In this document: piece by piece, positions 1-8,308 of the stretch
How positions within the stretch are numbered: position 1 is the first letter of the stretch
Layout: each line of letters begins with the position of its first letter
Assembly (NCBI GenBank): GCA_965235125.1
Contig: CBDDXH010000010.1
Coordinates: forward strand, 1-23,312
Length of the DNA: 23,312 nucleotides
Source: Pelagilacustribacter hypolimneticus
GTDB taxonomy: Bacteria; Pseudomonadota; Alphaproteobacteria; Pelagibacterales; Pelagibacteraceae
Direction of reading: 5' to 3'
Notes under the pieces: generated by a model
Told to the model about the DNA's origin: nothing
What the model saw: only the letters and a program-made list of their open reading frames with translations
Databases searched by the model: none
Position numbers and translations under genes: made by a program

Positions 1-2
1 AA

Positions 3-1040
3 AAATTATTAAATTATGTTAAAAGAGCAATAGAACTTATCAATATAAAAAAAGAAAAAGATAAAGCTGAAAATAAATTATTTGATTCTTTTGATCTTAT
101 TGGAAATAGCGTTGAAATTTTAAAAATAAAAAAAAACATTGAAAAGTTAGGTACTGTTGAAAGTAGGGTATTGATAACAGGCCAAATTGGGACTGGAAAA
201 AAGCTTGTAGCAAGAAAAATTCATAAAAATTCTCCAAGGTCAGAAAAGCCATTTGTCGTTTTCAATGCAGGTTTATTGAATGAAAAAAAATATGAAAACC
301 AACTTTTTGGTGAAGAATATGAAAATGGTAACATTGAATATGGTATTTTAGAAAAAGCTAATAACGGTACTTTACTTTTAGATGAAGTTTCAGAAATTCC
401 ATTCGAACTACAATCAAATATTCTTAAAATTTTGATTGATCAAAAAATTAAAAGAATAAAAGGCACAAAAGATATTATTTTAAATATTCGTATTATTTCG
501 ACTACTTCAAAAGATTTAAAAAAATTGATTGAAGAAGGAAAGTTTAGAGAAGATCTCTATCATAGGTTAAACGTAGTTCCTATTAACTTACCTCCACTAC
601 AATCTAGAACAGAAGATATTCCGTTATTAATAAAATATTTCAAAAATAAAGTAGCTGAAGCTAATGGCGTAAAAGAAGCCGATATAGATGAGAATAATGA
701 TTTGTTCTTCAGTTATAATTGGCCTGGCAATGTTAGAGAACTTAGAAATTTAATCGAGAGAGTAACAATACTTTCTATACATGAGAATAAAAAAGACACA
801 AACACAATACTGATTGATACATTAAAAGAAAACCCAGAATCTTTAAAAGATAGTGATGTCTTTAGTAATTCTTTGTCTTACTCTCTTAAAGAAGCTAGAG
901 AAAAATTTGAAACTAATTATTTAATTAATCAATTAAAAAAAAATAAAAATAATATATCAAAAACCGCTGAATTTATAGGGATGGAAAGATCAGCTCTTCA
1001 TAGAAAATTAAAATCTTTAGGTATAAAAGATCTCAATTAA
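3..1040 (+). CDS. ntrX: NtrX-like AAA+ response regulator, 5' end missing
   Basis: The reading frame is open from base 3 with no start in view, so the receiver domain lies outside the window; an ATG-based start near base 171 would cut through the AAA+ domain and is not the real one. What remains is a Lys/Glu-rich linker, then an AAA+ module: Walker A (TGQIGTGKK) near base 175, Walker B (GTLLLDEV) near 364-387, and an arginine-finger region (FREDLYHRLNVVP) near 541-580. It ends in a Fis-type helix-turn-helix (ISKTAEFIGMERSALHRKL). The family acts with a sensor kinase NtrY in nitrogen, redox or envelope control in alphaproteobacteria. The GAFTGA loop that contacts sigma-54 is absent: between QLFG and GILEKA there are only ten unrelated residues. 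It probably acts as a DNA-binding regulator that does not use sigma-54. trkA follows after 3 bases. I am confident of the family; the exact name is inferred from the trkAH neighbourhood. Confidence 0.85.
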   Translation, partial: KLLNYVKRAIELINIKKEKDKAENKLFDSFDLIGNSVEILKIKKNIEKLGTVESRVLITGQIGTGKKLVARKIHKNSPRSEKPFVVFNAGLLNEKKYENQLFGEEYENGNIEYGILEKANNGTLLLDEVSEIPFELQSNILKILIDQKIKRIKGTKDIILNIRIISTTSKDLKKLIEEGKFREDLYHRLNVVPINLPPLQSRTEDIPLLIKYFKNKVAEANGVKEADIDENNDLFFSYNWPGNVRELRNLIERVTILSIHENKKDTNTILIDTLKENPESLKDSDVFSNSLSYSLKEAREKFETNYLINQLKKNKNNISKTAEFIGMERSALHRKLKSLGIKDLN

Positions 1041-1043
1041 AAA

Positions 1044-2417
1044 ATGAATATCATTATATGTGGAGCCGGTAAAGTCGGTTTTTCAATCAGCAAACAATTA
1101 TCTGCACAAGGTCATTCCGTGACTGTTATTGATCAATCTTCAGACGATATTAAAAATATTAATAATATGCAAGATGTTCGAGGGATAGTTGGCAGAGCAA
1201 CATTTCCTTCGGTTCTTGAAAATGCCGGCGCTGCTAATACCGATATGATTATAGCCGTAACAAGAAATGATGAAACAAATATGATTATTTGTCAGTTAGC
1301 TCATAGTTTATTTAATATAAATAAAAAAATTGCAAGAATAAGATCAGCAGAACTTTTAGAGGGCAAATGGAGCAAACTTTATAATAAACCTAATTTGCCA
1401 ATAGATGTAATTATTTCACCTGAAATAGAAGTGGCCAAATCTCTTTTTAGAAAATTAGAGGCCCCTGGAGCATTAGATAGTATTCCTTTTGCAGATGGGA
1501 AAATAAAAGTTTTAGAAATAGCAGTTGAAAAAAATTGTCCAATTATTAACTTGTCTTTAAAGAACTTAACTGAAAAATTTCCAGATTTTAAAGCTAATAT
1601 TGTAGGAGCGGTAAGAGATAATAAATTTGTTTTCTTAAAAAAAAATGATCAATTATTAGAGGGAGATAAAGCTTACGTTGTTGTGAGCGCAGATCAAATC
1701 ATACAAATATTAAAAGTTTTTGGTCACGAAGAAAAAATTGCAAAAAAAATACTTCTTATTGGAGGTGGGAACATAGGTTTTAACTTAGCTAAATTGCTAG
1801 AAAGTGGCTATGAGGAAGTTAGAATAAAAATTATAGAAAAAAATAAAGAAAGAGCAGAATTTCTTGCAACTGAGCTTTCTTCTTCAATTGTGATTTGTGG
1901 TGATGCTCTTGATGAGGAAATATTAAAAGAAGCAAATATTGAAGAAATTGAAACTGTTTTGGCTCTTACTAATGATGATGAAAATAATATTATGGCTTGT
2001 GTTTTAGCAGAAAAATATGGCTCTGGTAAACGAACGATCGCAATAGTTAACAAGTCTAATTACAGTTTACTTCAGAAATCATTAAATATAGACGATCTTG
2101 TTGACCCAAGAATGACTACAGTTTCTAAAATAATGGAGCACGTACACAAAGGGACAATCCAAACAGTATATTCCCTTTTAGACGGTGAGTATGAATTTAT
2201 TGAAGCAGAAATTTTAGAAAAATCTGAATTACTTAATAAGTCTATAAAAAATTCTAATTTGCCAGAACATATTAGAATTGGAGCTGTTTTAAGAGCTGGA
2301 AAAGTAACTATACCAAGACCAGATTTTGTTTACGAAAAAGATGACCTAGTGGTGTTTTTAGCAAAAAGAGATCTTTTAAAAGAAGTTGAAAATATATTTA
2401 GAATTAGTTCAATATAG
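1044..2417 (+). CDS. trkA: Trk potassium uptake regulatory subunit TrkA
   Basis: TrkA is the cytoplasmic NAD(H)/nucleotide-binding ring that gates the TrkH potassium channel. The 457-residue length is the usual full TrkA with two RCK repeats. The first Rossmann motif GAGKVG is at residues 7-12 with the acidic VID strand end after it. A second nucleotide-binding motif (LIGGGNIGFNLAK) starts near residue 236, and each is followed by an RCK_C/TrkA_C region; the last ends around VFLAKRD. The ATG lies 3 bases after the ntrX stop and the gene ends 2 bases before trkH, so the two subunits are co-transcribed. No oddities were seen. Confidence 0.95.
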   Translation: MNIIICGAGKVGFSISKQLSAQGHSVTVIDQSSDDIKNINNMQDVRGIVGRATFPSVLENAGAANTDMIIAVTRNDETNMIICQLAHSLFNINKKIARIRSAELLEGKWSKLYNKPNLPIDVIISPEIEVAKSLFRKLEAPGALDSIPFADGKIKVLEIAVEKNCPIINLSLKNLTEKFPDFKANIVGAVRDNKFVFLKKNDQLLEGDKAYVVVSADQIIQILKVFGHEEKIAKKILLIGGGNIGFNLAKLLESGYEEVRIKIIEKNKERAEFLATELSSSIVICGDALDEEILKEANIEEIETVLALTNDDENNIMACVLAEKYGSGKRTIAIVNKSNYSLLQKSLNIDDLVDPRMTTVSKIMEHVHKGTIQTVYSLLDGEYEFIEAEILEKSELLNKSIKNSNLPEHIRIGAVLRAGKVTIPRPDFVYEKDDLVVFLAKRDLLKEVENIFRISSI

Positions 2418-2419
2418 AA

Positions 2420-3838
2420 ATGAATTATAGAGGCATTTCTTATTACCTTAGCTTGTCATGCTTGCCTATATCCATTCTATCATTTATAAATATTCTTTAT
2501 TCATCTTATTTTAAATATTATTTAAATTTAAATTCATATTTATTAACTTTATTTATCTCTCTATTTTTTTCTTTTTGCTTTTATTTAATTAGCAAAAATG
2601 CAGATAAAAATATTAATCTTTATGAAAAGTTAATCTTAATTTTTATAATTTATTTTTTGGCTTCAATATTAATCTCTATTCCGTACTATTTAAGTTATTA
2701 CCAAATAACATTTCTTAACTCTTTTTTTGAGTCCATTTCAGGCCTCACTACAACTGGGTTTACAATCTTTCCAAATGTTAAAATTTTAGATCCTACATTA
2801 CTTCTTTGGAGATCATCATCTCATTGGGTTGGAGGATTATTTTTTTTAATTTTTTTAATACTTATTTTTTCAAATTTTGAAAACGATTACAAGTTAACTT
2901 ATCTAGCTTACAATCCAGACAAAGTTACAGATCTTTTTAAAGATACAAAAAAAATTGTTATTAAAGTTTTTTTTCTTTATTCTTTTTTAACCGCTTTAAT
3001 ATTTATTTTGTATAGTTTCTCAGGCATAAGACTTTTTAATAGTTTAAATCTAGCTATGACCATCAGTTCAAATGGAGCTTTTTTACCAGTAAATGAATTA
3101 TCAGATATTATTAAATTTAATTTACAAAAAGTTGTGCTTGCTCTTTCATTACTGTTTTCAATATTAAATATTTATTTTTTTTATAGTATTTTTATAGATT
3201 TTAAAAATATAAAAAAACACTATGAGAATTTTATAATTTTTAAAGGTTTATTTCTTATAAGTTTAATTCTTTTTCTTTTAATTGGTAAAAAAAACTTTTT
3301 GGACATTTTCATTAATGTATTATCTAGTGTGAGTAATTCTGGAATAGCTATTTATGAGTCTCCAAAAAATTTTTATTTTTTATTTATATTATTAACTATC
3401 ATTGGCGGATCTTTAATCTCAAACTCAGCAGGGATAAAATTTATTCGTATTTATATTCTTTTTAAATCTTTAATTATTGAGATTTTTAAACTTGTCACAC
3501 CAAATATTGTTATGGATCAAAGAATATTTAAAACAGAAAATAAAATTAATATTTACAATTTAAATTCATCCTTTTTAATCTTTATTTGTTTTTTTATAAG
3601 TATTTTCTTTTTATCTAGTATTCTTGCTGCTGGTGGGATTAATTTTGAAAATTCTTTTAAACTTTCTATTTTAACTATTACGAACACCGTAAACTCTAGC
3701 CTCTACGGCTTAGATAAAATAGATTTTTCAAATTTATTAACATCATCTAAGCTATCATTAATTTTATTTATGGTTCTTGGAAAAATTGAGTTAATATCTC
3801 TTTTCATAGTTATCAAAAAAGTCATTACCTGGAAATAA
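2420..3838 (+). CDS. trkH: Trk-type potassium channel/transporter subunit TrkH
   Basis: This 472-residue, very hydrophobic protein is the membrane pore of a Trk K+ uptake system, built of four membrane-pore-membrane repeats. The first filter loop is clear (SGLTTTGFT, residues 107-115). The second (TISSNGAF) and third (VSNSGIA) are recognisable but divergent. The segment IIGGSLISNSAGIKFIR matches the intramembrane loop after the third pore helix. The fourth loop reads TITNTVNSSLYG, where relatives usually have a glycine in an N-x-G-P type motif; here that glycine is not seen. It sits 2 bases after trkA, its gating partner. The family is secure, but ion selectivity cannot be assumed to equal that of E. 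coli TrkH. Confidence 0.9.
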   Translation: MNYRGISYYLSLSCLPISILSFINILYSSYFKYYLNLNSYLLTLFISLFFSFCFYLISKNADKNINLYEKLILIFIIYFLASILISIPYYLSYYQITFLNSFFESISGLTTTGFTIFPNVKILDPTLLLWRSSSHWVGGLFFLIFLILIFSNFENDYKLTYLAYNPDKVTDLFKDTKKIVIKVFFLYSFLTALIFILYSFSGIRLFNSLNLAMTISSNGAFLPVNELSDIIKFNLQKVVLALSLLFSILNIYFFYSIFIDFKNIKKHYENFIIFKGLFLISLILFLLIGKKNFLDIFINVLSSVSNSGIAIYESPKNFYFLFILLTIIGGSLISNSAGIKFIRIYILFKSLIIEIFKLVTPNIVMDQRIFKTENKINIYNLNSSFLIFICFFISIFFLSSILAAGGINFENSFKLSILTITNTVNSSLYGLDKIDFSNLLTSSKLSLILFMVLGKIELISLFIVIKKVITWK

Positions 3839-3842
3839 ACTT

Positions 3843-4889
3843 ATGTCTAAAATTGTAGTAATAGGAGCAGGTGCTATGGGAACAGCCTTTGCTTTTCCTT
3901 GTCTTGATAATAATCACGATATTAACATCATAGGTACACATCTAGAAGATAATTTTATAGATTCAGTTTTAAAAAACAAAAGACTTCATCCTGGACTTAA
4001 TACTTTTATTCCAGAAGGAATAAATTTAATTAAATTTGAAAAATTTGATTCAATATTTACTGTTAAAGTAGATTTAATTGTGCTTGGTATTAGCTCAAAA
4101 GGTATCGAGTGGGTCGCTGATCAGCTTAGCCGAGTTTATAAGGGCAAGAATCTTCCAAATCTTTTAATGCTAACCAAAGGATTAAGTATTCATAATAATA
4201 ATTATGAATTATTAGTTGATAAATTAGAAAGGTTATTATCTGTTAAAGGAATTAAAGAAGTTAACATTTCTGCAGTTGGAGGACCGTGTCTTGCAACTGG
4301 TTTAGCCAATAAAGTTCATAGTAGTGTGGTAATTGCTAACAGAGATATCTCTGTTGCGAAAAAAATAGCAAGCTTATTAAATACTTATTATTATCACACA
4401 ACATATTCTGACGATCTTAAGGGCGTTGAAGTATCAGCTGCGATAAAAAATATATTTTCGATGGCCGTTGGAGCAGCAAAAGGACTTTGTAGTAGTAATA
4501 TTACCGAGGAAGTAAGAGAAAAAAATTATTTAAATACTGCCTCTGCCTTAATTAAACAATCTGTTCAAGAAATGGAAATTTTTGTTGAATTTTTAAAAGG
4601 CAAAAAAGAAACAGTAAAAGGTTTAGCTGGTTTAGGCGATCTTTATGTAAGTTCAGGTGGTGGTAGAAATAGCTTAATGGGCTCTTATATTGGTCAAGGA
4701 ATGACTTTTTCAGAAGCGAAAAAAAATAAAATGCCAAAAGTAACTGTTGAAGGAGCTGATTTAGCTATTGAAATTGGAAAAAAAGTAAACGAAGATTTTG
4801 ATAAAAAAAAGTTACCTTTAATGCTTGGTATGATTAATGCAATATTAGAAGATAAAAAATTGCAATTAGATTGGCAATATTTTAATTAA
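3843..4889 (+). CDS. gpsA: NAD(P)-dependent glycerol-3-phosphate dehydrogenase, GpsA family
   Basis: The protein (348 residues, slightly longer than typical GpsA) interconverts glycerol 3-phosphate and dihydroxyacetone phosphate in the cytoplasm. The N-terminal Rossmann motif GAGAMG is at residues 8-13. Family landmarks follow in order: LTKG, then GGPCLATGLA in place of the usual GPNFA-type loop, then GVEVSAAIKNIFSMAVGAAKG with the conserved Lys-Asn, then the substrate-site segment VKGLAGLGDLYVSS...GRN. It lies 4 bases after trkH and 2 bases before glpK. That position suggests a catabolic role, oxidising the glycerol 3-phosphate made by GlpK; the usual biosynthetic role in phospholipid synthesis could coexist. 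The divergent GGPCLATG loop suggests it is not a standard housekeeping GpsA. The gene symbol is by family. Confidence 0.85.
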   Translation: MSKIVVIGAGAMGTAFAFPCLDNNHDINIIGTHLEDNFIDSVLKNKRLHPGLNTFIPEGINLIKFEKFDSIFTVKVDLIVLGISSKGIEWVADQLSRVYKGKNLPNLLMLTKGLSIHNNNYELLVDKLERLLSVKGIKEVNISAVGGPCLATGLANKVHSSVVIANRDISVAKKIASLLNTYYYHTTYSDDLKGVEVSAAIKNIFSMAVGAAKGLCSSNITEEVREKNYLNTASALIKQSVQEMEIFVEFLKGKKETVKGLAGLGDLYVSSGGGRNSLMGSYIGQGMTFSEAKKNKMPKVTVEGADLAIEIGKKVNEDFDKKKLPLMLGMINAILEDKKLQLDWQYFN

Positions 4890-4891
4890 TC

Positions 4892-6385
4892 ATGAAAAAA
4901 TTTATCATCTCGATAGATCAAGGAACAACATCAAGCAGAACAATACTTTTTGACCTAAAAGGTAAACCTGTTTATGTGTCTAAAAAAGAATTTACTCAAT
5001 ATTTTCCAAAAAGCGGTTGGGTAGAACATGATCCCGAAGAGATCTGGAGAACCACAAAACAAACTTTACAAGATGTAATTAATAAAGCCAAAAAATTAAA
5101 AGGTTTAATTTTAACTATAGGTATTACCAATCAAAGAGAAACAACTATTTTGTGGGACAAGAAGACTGGTAAAGCTGTTTACAATGCTATTGTTTGGCAA
5201 GATCGAAGACAGGAAGAATTTTGTAAAAAATTAAGAAAACAAAATAAAGAAACTCTCATTTTTAATCGTACAGGACTATTAATTGATTCTTATTTTTCAG
5301 GAACTAAAATTAATTGGATTTTAGACAATGTTCCTTTAGCTAAAAAATTGATGAAAAAAAAGCAACTGCTTTTTGGAACGATTGATAGCTTTTTAATTTG
5401 GAGGCTTACAAGAGGAAAAGTTCACGCAACAGACGCCACCAACGCTAGTAGAACTATGATCTACAACATCGTTTCAAATAAATGGGATGATACTATTTTA
5501 AAACTTTTGAAAATTGAAAAACATATCTTACCAATCGTTAAAGATTGTGCGGACGATTATGGCTATACCGATTCTTCAATATCTGGAAAACCAATTTCTA
5601 TAACTGGCGTTGTTGGAGATCAGCAATCAGCAACCATAGGGCAGTGTTGTTTTGAACCTGGTTCTTTAAAGAGCACTTATGGAACAGGAGCTTTTGTTTT
5701 ACTTAATACTGGTAATAAAATTATATACTCAAAAAATAGATTACTAACGACCATTGCTTATCGTATTAAAGGTAAAACAACTTACGCTATGGAAGGTTCA
5801 ATTTTTATAGCTGGAGCAGGGGTTCAGTGGTTAAGAGATAAATTAAAATTTTTTAAAAAAGCATCTGAAACAGAAAAAATAATTAAATCCCTAAAAGATA
5901 ATAAAGGAATTTATCTAGTTCCAGCTTTTACTGGTTTGGGGGCACCTTATTGGGATGCCAATGCAAGAGGGGTACTAAGTGGGCTAACACGAGATACAGG
6001 ACCAAAAGAAATTATCAGAGCAACAATAGAATCTGTTGCCTATCAAACCTATGATTTGTTTGAAGCAATGAAGCACGATGGTTTAAGACCTAAGTTTGTT
6101 AAAGTCGATGGGGGCATGGTAATGAACAATTGGTTTTCACAATTTTTATCTAATGTAATTAATATAAAAGTATTAAGACCAAAAGTTCAAGAAACAACGG
6201 CGCTAGGCGCTGCGTTTATGGCCGGACTGCAAATTGGAGTTTATAAATCTTTAAAAGATATTTCAAAAAATTGGCATTTGGATAAAAATTTTAATCCTGC
6301 TCTCAGTTCAAAATTAAGAAAAAATCTTGTTCAAGGCTGGACAAAAGCTATAAATAAAACATTAACACAACCTAAGGTTGTTTAA
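4892..6385 (+). CDS. glpK: Glycerol kinase
   Basis: GlpK phosphorylates glycerol with ATP to sn-glycerol 3-phosphate in the cytoplasm, trapping it after uptake. The 497-residue protein is full length for the FGGY kinase family. It carries the phosphate-binding loop DQGTTSSR (residues 9-16), WVEHDPEEIW (43-52), the glycerol-binding NQRETT (80-85), the HATDATNASRTM segment, and GVVGDQQSATIGQ with catalytic Asp at about 243. The C-terminal half has TYGTGAF, GAPYWDANARGVLSG and VDGGMVMNNWFSQF. The position matching E. coli Arg236 of the fructose-1,6-bisphosphate site is not Arg in a hand alignment (Pro or Lys here), so inhibition by that ligand is probably absent. It starts 2 bases after the gpsA-like gene and is followed by the glp transporter control region. 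Confidence 0.96.
   Translation: MKKFIISIDQGTTSSRTILFDLKGKPVYVSKKEFTQYFPKSGWVEHDPEEIWRTTKQTLQDVINKAKKLKGLILTIGITNQRETTILWDKKTGKAVYNAIVWQDRRQEEFCKKLRKQNKETLIFNRTGLLIDSYFSGTKINWILDNVPLAKKLMKKKQLLFGTIDSFLIWRLTRGKVHATDATNASRTMIYNIVSNKWDDTILKLLKIEKHILPIVKDCADDYGYTDSSISGKPISITGVVGDQQSATIGQCCFEPGSLKSTYGTGAFVLLNTGNKIIYSKNRLLTTIAYRIKGKTTYAMEGSIFIAGAGVQWLRDKLKFFKKASETEKIIKSLKDNKGIYLVPAFTGLGAPYWDANARGVLSGLTRDTGPKEIIRATIESVAYQTYDLFEAMKHDGLRPKFVKVDGGMVMNNWFSQFLSNVINIKVLRPKVQETTALGAAFMAGLQIGVYKSLKDISKNWHLDKNFNPALSSKLRKNLVQGWTKAINKTLTQPKVV
6366..6382 (+). other. Weak hairpin at the end of glpK
   Basis: ACAACC (6367-6372) and GGTTGT (6376-6381) can form a six-pair stem around a TAA loop, overlapping the last codons of glpK and followed by a short T run and then A residues. 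The U-tract is poor, so this is at best a leaky terminator, leaving read-through from glpK into the transporter genes possible. Confidence 0.2.
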
Positions 6386-6386
6386 A

Positions 6387-6398
6387 AAACTATAGTTT
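6387..6398. promoter_or_regulatory. 12-base perfect palindrome after glpK
   Basis: AAACTATAGTTT reads the same on both strands and lies directly behind the glpK stop, at the head of the 187-base control region. It could be a dimeric regulator site. In sequence this A+T-rich a 12-base palindrome may also arise by chance. Confidence 0.2.
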
Positions 6399-6399
6399 C

Positions 6400-6430
6400 A
6401 TAATATTTTAGGAGTTGGGATAATATTTTA
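6400..6430. repeat. 11-base direct repeat with a 20-base period upstream of the glp transporter
   Basis: ATAATATTTTA occurs at 6400-6410 and again at 6420-6430, exactly 20 bases apart (about two helical turns), separated by GGAGTTGGG. A weaker third copy of the core ATATTTT is in phase at 6443-6449. The copies lie about 75-110 bases upstream of the best promoter candidate. They may be tandem sites for an activator or repressor of transporter expression, or phased T-rich tracts that bend DNA. No regulator gene is adjacent. Confidence 0.35.
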
Positions 6431-6504
6431 TTATTTATGTGTATATTTTTTATCAATAAATAAATTTATTTTTTTAATTTTATATATTTATGATCAAAAA
6501 TAAC

Positions 6505-6533
6505 TTTACACATGTTTTTTTTTGTTATTTAAT
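6505..6533 (+). promoter_or_regulatory. Candidate sigma-70 promoter for the glp transporter genes
   Basis: TTTACA (6505-6510) matches the -35 consensus at five of six positions, and TTTAAT (6528-6533) matches the -10 consensus at five of six, with a 17-base spacer. Transcription would start near 6540, giving a leader of roughly 33 bases that includes the strong ribosome site before the binding-protein gene. The A+T-rich background makes chance matches common, but spacing and position are good. Confidence 0.4.
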
Positions 6534-6560
6534 CAGTGCAATTAATAATCAACAACAAAA

Positions 6561-6566
6561 AGAGGG
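6561..6566 (+). promoter_or_regulatory. Strong ribosome binding site of the binding-protein gene
   Basis: AGAGGG ends 6 bases before the ATG at 6573. Several genes in this window have no obvious Shine-Dalgarno site, so this one both fixes the start and suggests high translation of the periplasmic binding protein. Confidence 0.6.
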
Positions 6567-6572
6567 AAAAAT

Positions 6573-8288
6573 ATGTTTATTAAACTTAGAACATTATTAG
6601 TAGCTCTTGTTACATACTCACTAGTAATTTCTTCTGCTTTAGCAGATGCGATTACAGACTTAGCAAAAGGTGAATTTAGTTTATCAACTATCTCTGAAGC
6701 ACAGAGAATTGAAGAACTGCAATGGTTCCAAAAAGCTGCGACGCCATTCAAAGGAATGTCGATCAAAGTTGTGTCTGAAGGAATACCAACTCACGAATAT
6801 GAGTCTAAAGTGCTTACAAAAGCATTTGAGCAAGTAACAGGTATTAAAGTTACACACCAAATAATCGGAGAAGGTGACGTGGTTATGGCTGTGCAAACAC
6901 AAATGCAAACTGATGTTAGCATTTATGATGCATATGTTAATGACTCAGACTTGATTGGTACGCACGCGCGTATGCAAAAAGCTGTTAACTTAACTGATTG
7001 GATGGCTGGAGAAGGTAAAGATGTTACTTTACCAACTTTAGATCTTAAAGATTTCATCGGACTACAATTTACAACTGGTCCAGATGGAAAACTTTATCAG
7101 TTACCAGATCAACAATTTGCTAACCTTTATTGGTTTAGAAAAGATTGGTTTGATAAACCTGAAATAAAAGAAAAATTTAAAGCCAAATATAAATATGATT
7201 TAGGTGTACCTCTTAACTGGTCTGCTTATGAAGATATCGCAGCTTTCTTTACTAACGATGTTAAAGAAATCAACGGTGTTAAAATATATGGCCACATGGA
7301 CTACGGCAAAAGAGCTCCTGACTTAGGTTGGAGAATGACTGATGCGTGGTTATCAATGGCTGGCGCAGGCGATAAAGGTTTACCTAATGGAATACCAGTG
7401 GATGAGTGGGGTATAAGAATGGAAAAAGGTACTTGTAACCCAGTTGGAGCTTCAGTAACAAGAGGTGGAGCGACTAACGGTCCTGCTGCTGTATATGCAA
7501 TTAGAAAATGGGATGAATGGTTAAGAGCTTACGCACCTCCGGGCGCTGCAGCTATGGACTTTTATCAGTCTCTACCATCACTATCTTCTGGAAACGTTGC
7601 TCAGCAAATTTTCTGGTACACAGCGTTTACTGCTTCTTTAGTTGGAAAAAATCCAAACAACAAAGTAGTTGATGCTAACGGTATGCCGCTATGGAGAATG
7701 GGTCCATCACCAAAAGGACCATATTGGGAAGAAGGCATGAAGCTTGGATATCAAGATGTTGGATCATGGACTTTATTTAAGTCTACTCCAGTTGATAGAA
7801 GAAAAGCTGCATGGTTGTACGCTCAGTTTACAGTTTCAAAAACTGTATCTCTTAAAAAAGCTCACGTAGGTTTAACAATCATTAGAAATAGCGATGTTAA
7901 CCACGAGTCTTTCACTAAGAGAATGCCTGAACTAGGTGGACTTATCGAATTCTACAGATCACCTAACAGAAACGTTTGGTCACCAACAGGTATTAACGTT
8001 CCTGACTATCCGAAGCTTGCTCAATTATGGTGGCAACACATTGGAGAAGTTAACTCTGGTACATTTACTGCACAGCAGACTATGGATCGTCTTGCAGCAG
8101 AGATGGACTTAGTTATGTCTCGAATGGAAGCTGCTGATAAAGAATCAAAAGCTTACGGTGGATGTGGACCTAGACTTAACCCAGTAAAAGAAGCTGATTA
8201 TTGGTTAAAACAACCTGGTGCACCAAAAGAAAAAAGAGATGAGAAACCTGCAGGAAAAACTGTTCCATACGAAAAAGCTTGGGGCTAA
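6573..8288 (+). CDS. glpV: Glycerol-type ABC transporter, periplasmic substrate-binding protein
   Basis: This exported solute-binding protein should capture glycerol (or a close polyol) in the periplasm and deliver it to the membrane complex encoded downstream. A signal peptide is clear: MFIKLRT, a hydrophobic core, then a likely cut after SSALA (about residue 24). The mature protein has the cluster-D/GlpV look: segments such as SDLIGTHARMQKAVNLTDWM, DGKLYQLPDQQFANLYWFRKDWF and AYAPPGAAAMDFYQS, with two Cys (GTCNP and GGCGP) that could form a disulfide. The 571-residue length is larger than most solute-binding proteins but normal for this family. It uses more C-ending codons (aac, ttc, tac) than its neighbours, consistent with high expression. 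A terminator hairpin follows 20 bases after the stop. Assignment to glycerol rests on similarity to the rhizobial GlpSTPQUV system and on glpK next door; another polyol is possible. Confidence 0.85.
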   Translation: MFIKLRTLLVALVTYSLVISSALADAITDLAKGEFSLSTISEAQRIEELQWFQKAATPFKGMSIKVVSEGIPTHEYESKVLTKAFEQVTGIKVTHQIIGEGDVVMAVQTQMQTDVSIYDAYVNDSDLIGTHARMQKAVNLTDWMAGEGKDVTLPTLDLKDFIGLQFTTGPDGKLYQLPDQQFANLYWFRKDWFDKPEIKEKFKAKYKYDLGVPLNWSAYEDIAAFFTNDVKEINGVKIYGHMDYGKRAPDLGWRMTDAWLSMAGAGDKGLPNGIPVDEWGIRMEKGTCNPVGASVTRGGATNGPAAVYAIRKWDEWLRAYAPPGAAAMDFYQSLPSLSSGNVAQQIFWYTAFTASLVGKNPNNKVVDANGMPLWRMGPSPKGPYWEEGMKLGYQDVGSWTLFKSTPVDRRKAAWLYAQFTVSKTVSLKKAHVGLTIIRNSDVNHESFTKRMPELGGLIEFYRSPNRNVWSPTGINVPDYPKLAQLWWQHIGEVNSGTFTAQQTMDRLAAEMDLVMSRMEAADKESKAYGGCGPRLNPVKEADYWLKQPGAPKEKRDEKPAGKTVPYEKAWG

Positions 8289-8308
8289 TTTCTTGTTAAT
8301 CTAAATCT

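Noticed and set aside
171..1040. Start of the regulator gene at base 171
   Set aside because: The frame is open back to base 3 and the upstream residues (FDLIGNSVEILKIKKNIEKL) are typical of the start of the AAA+ domain.
1808..2053. 81-codon minus-strand frame inside trkA
   Set aside because: It overlaps the second nucleotide-binding motif of TrkA and has no independent support.
6431..6530. Riboswitch in the leader of the transporter genes
   Set aside because: The region is almost pure A+T with no conserved G+C core or paired helices that I could recognise.
6542..6908. Minus-strand open frames over the glpV start
   Set aside because: They are shadows of the binding-protein gene, without start signals or recognisable motifs.
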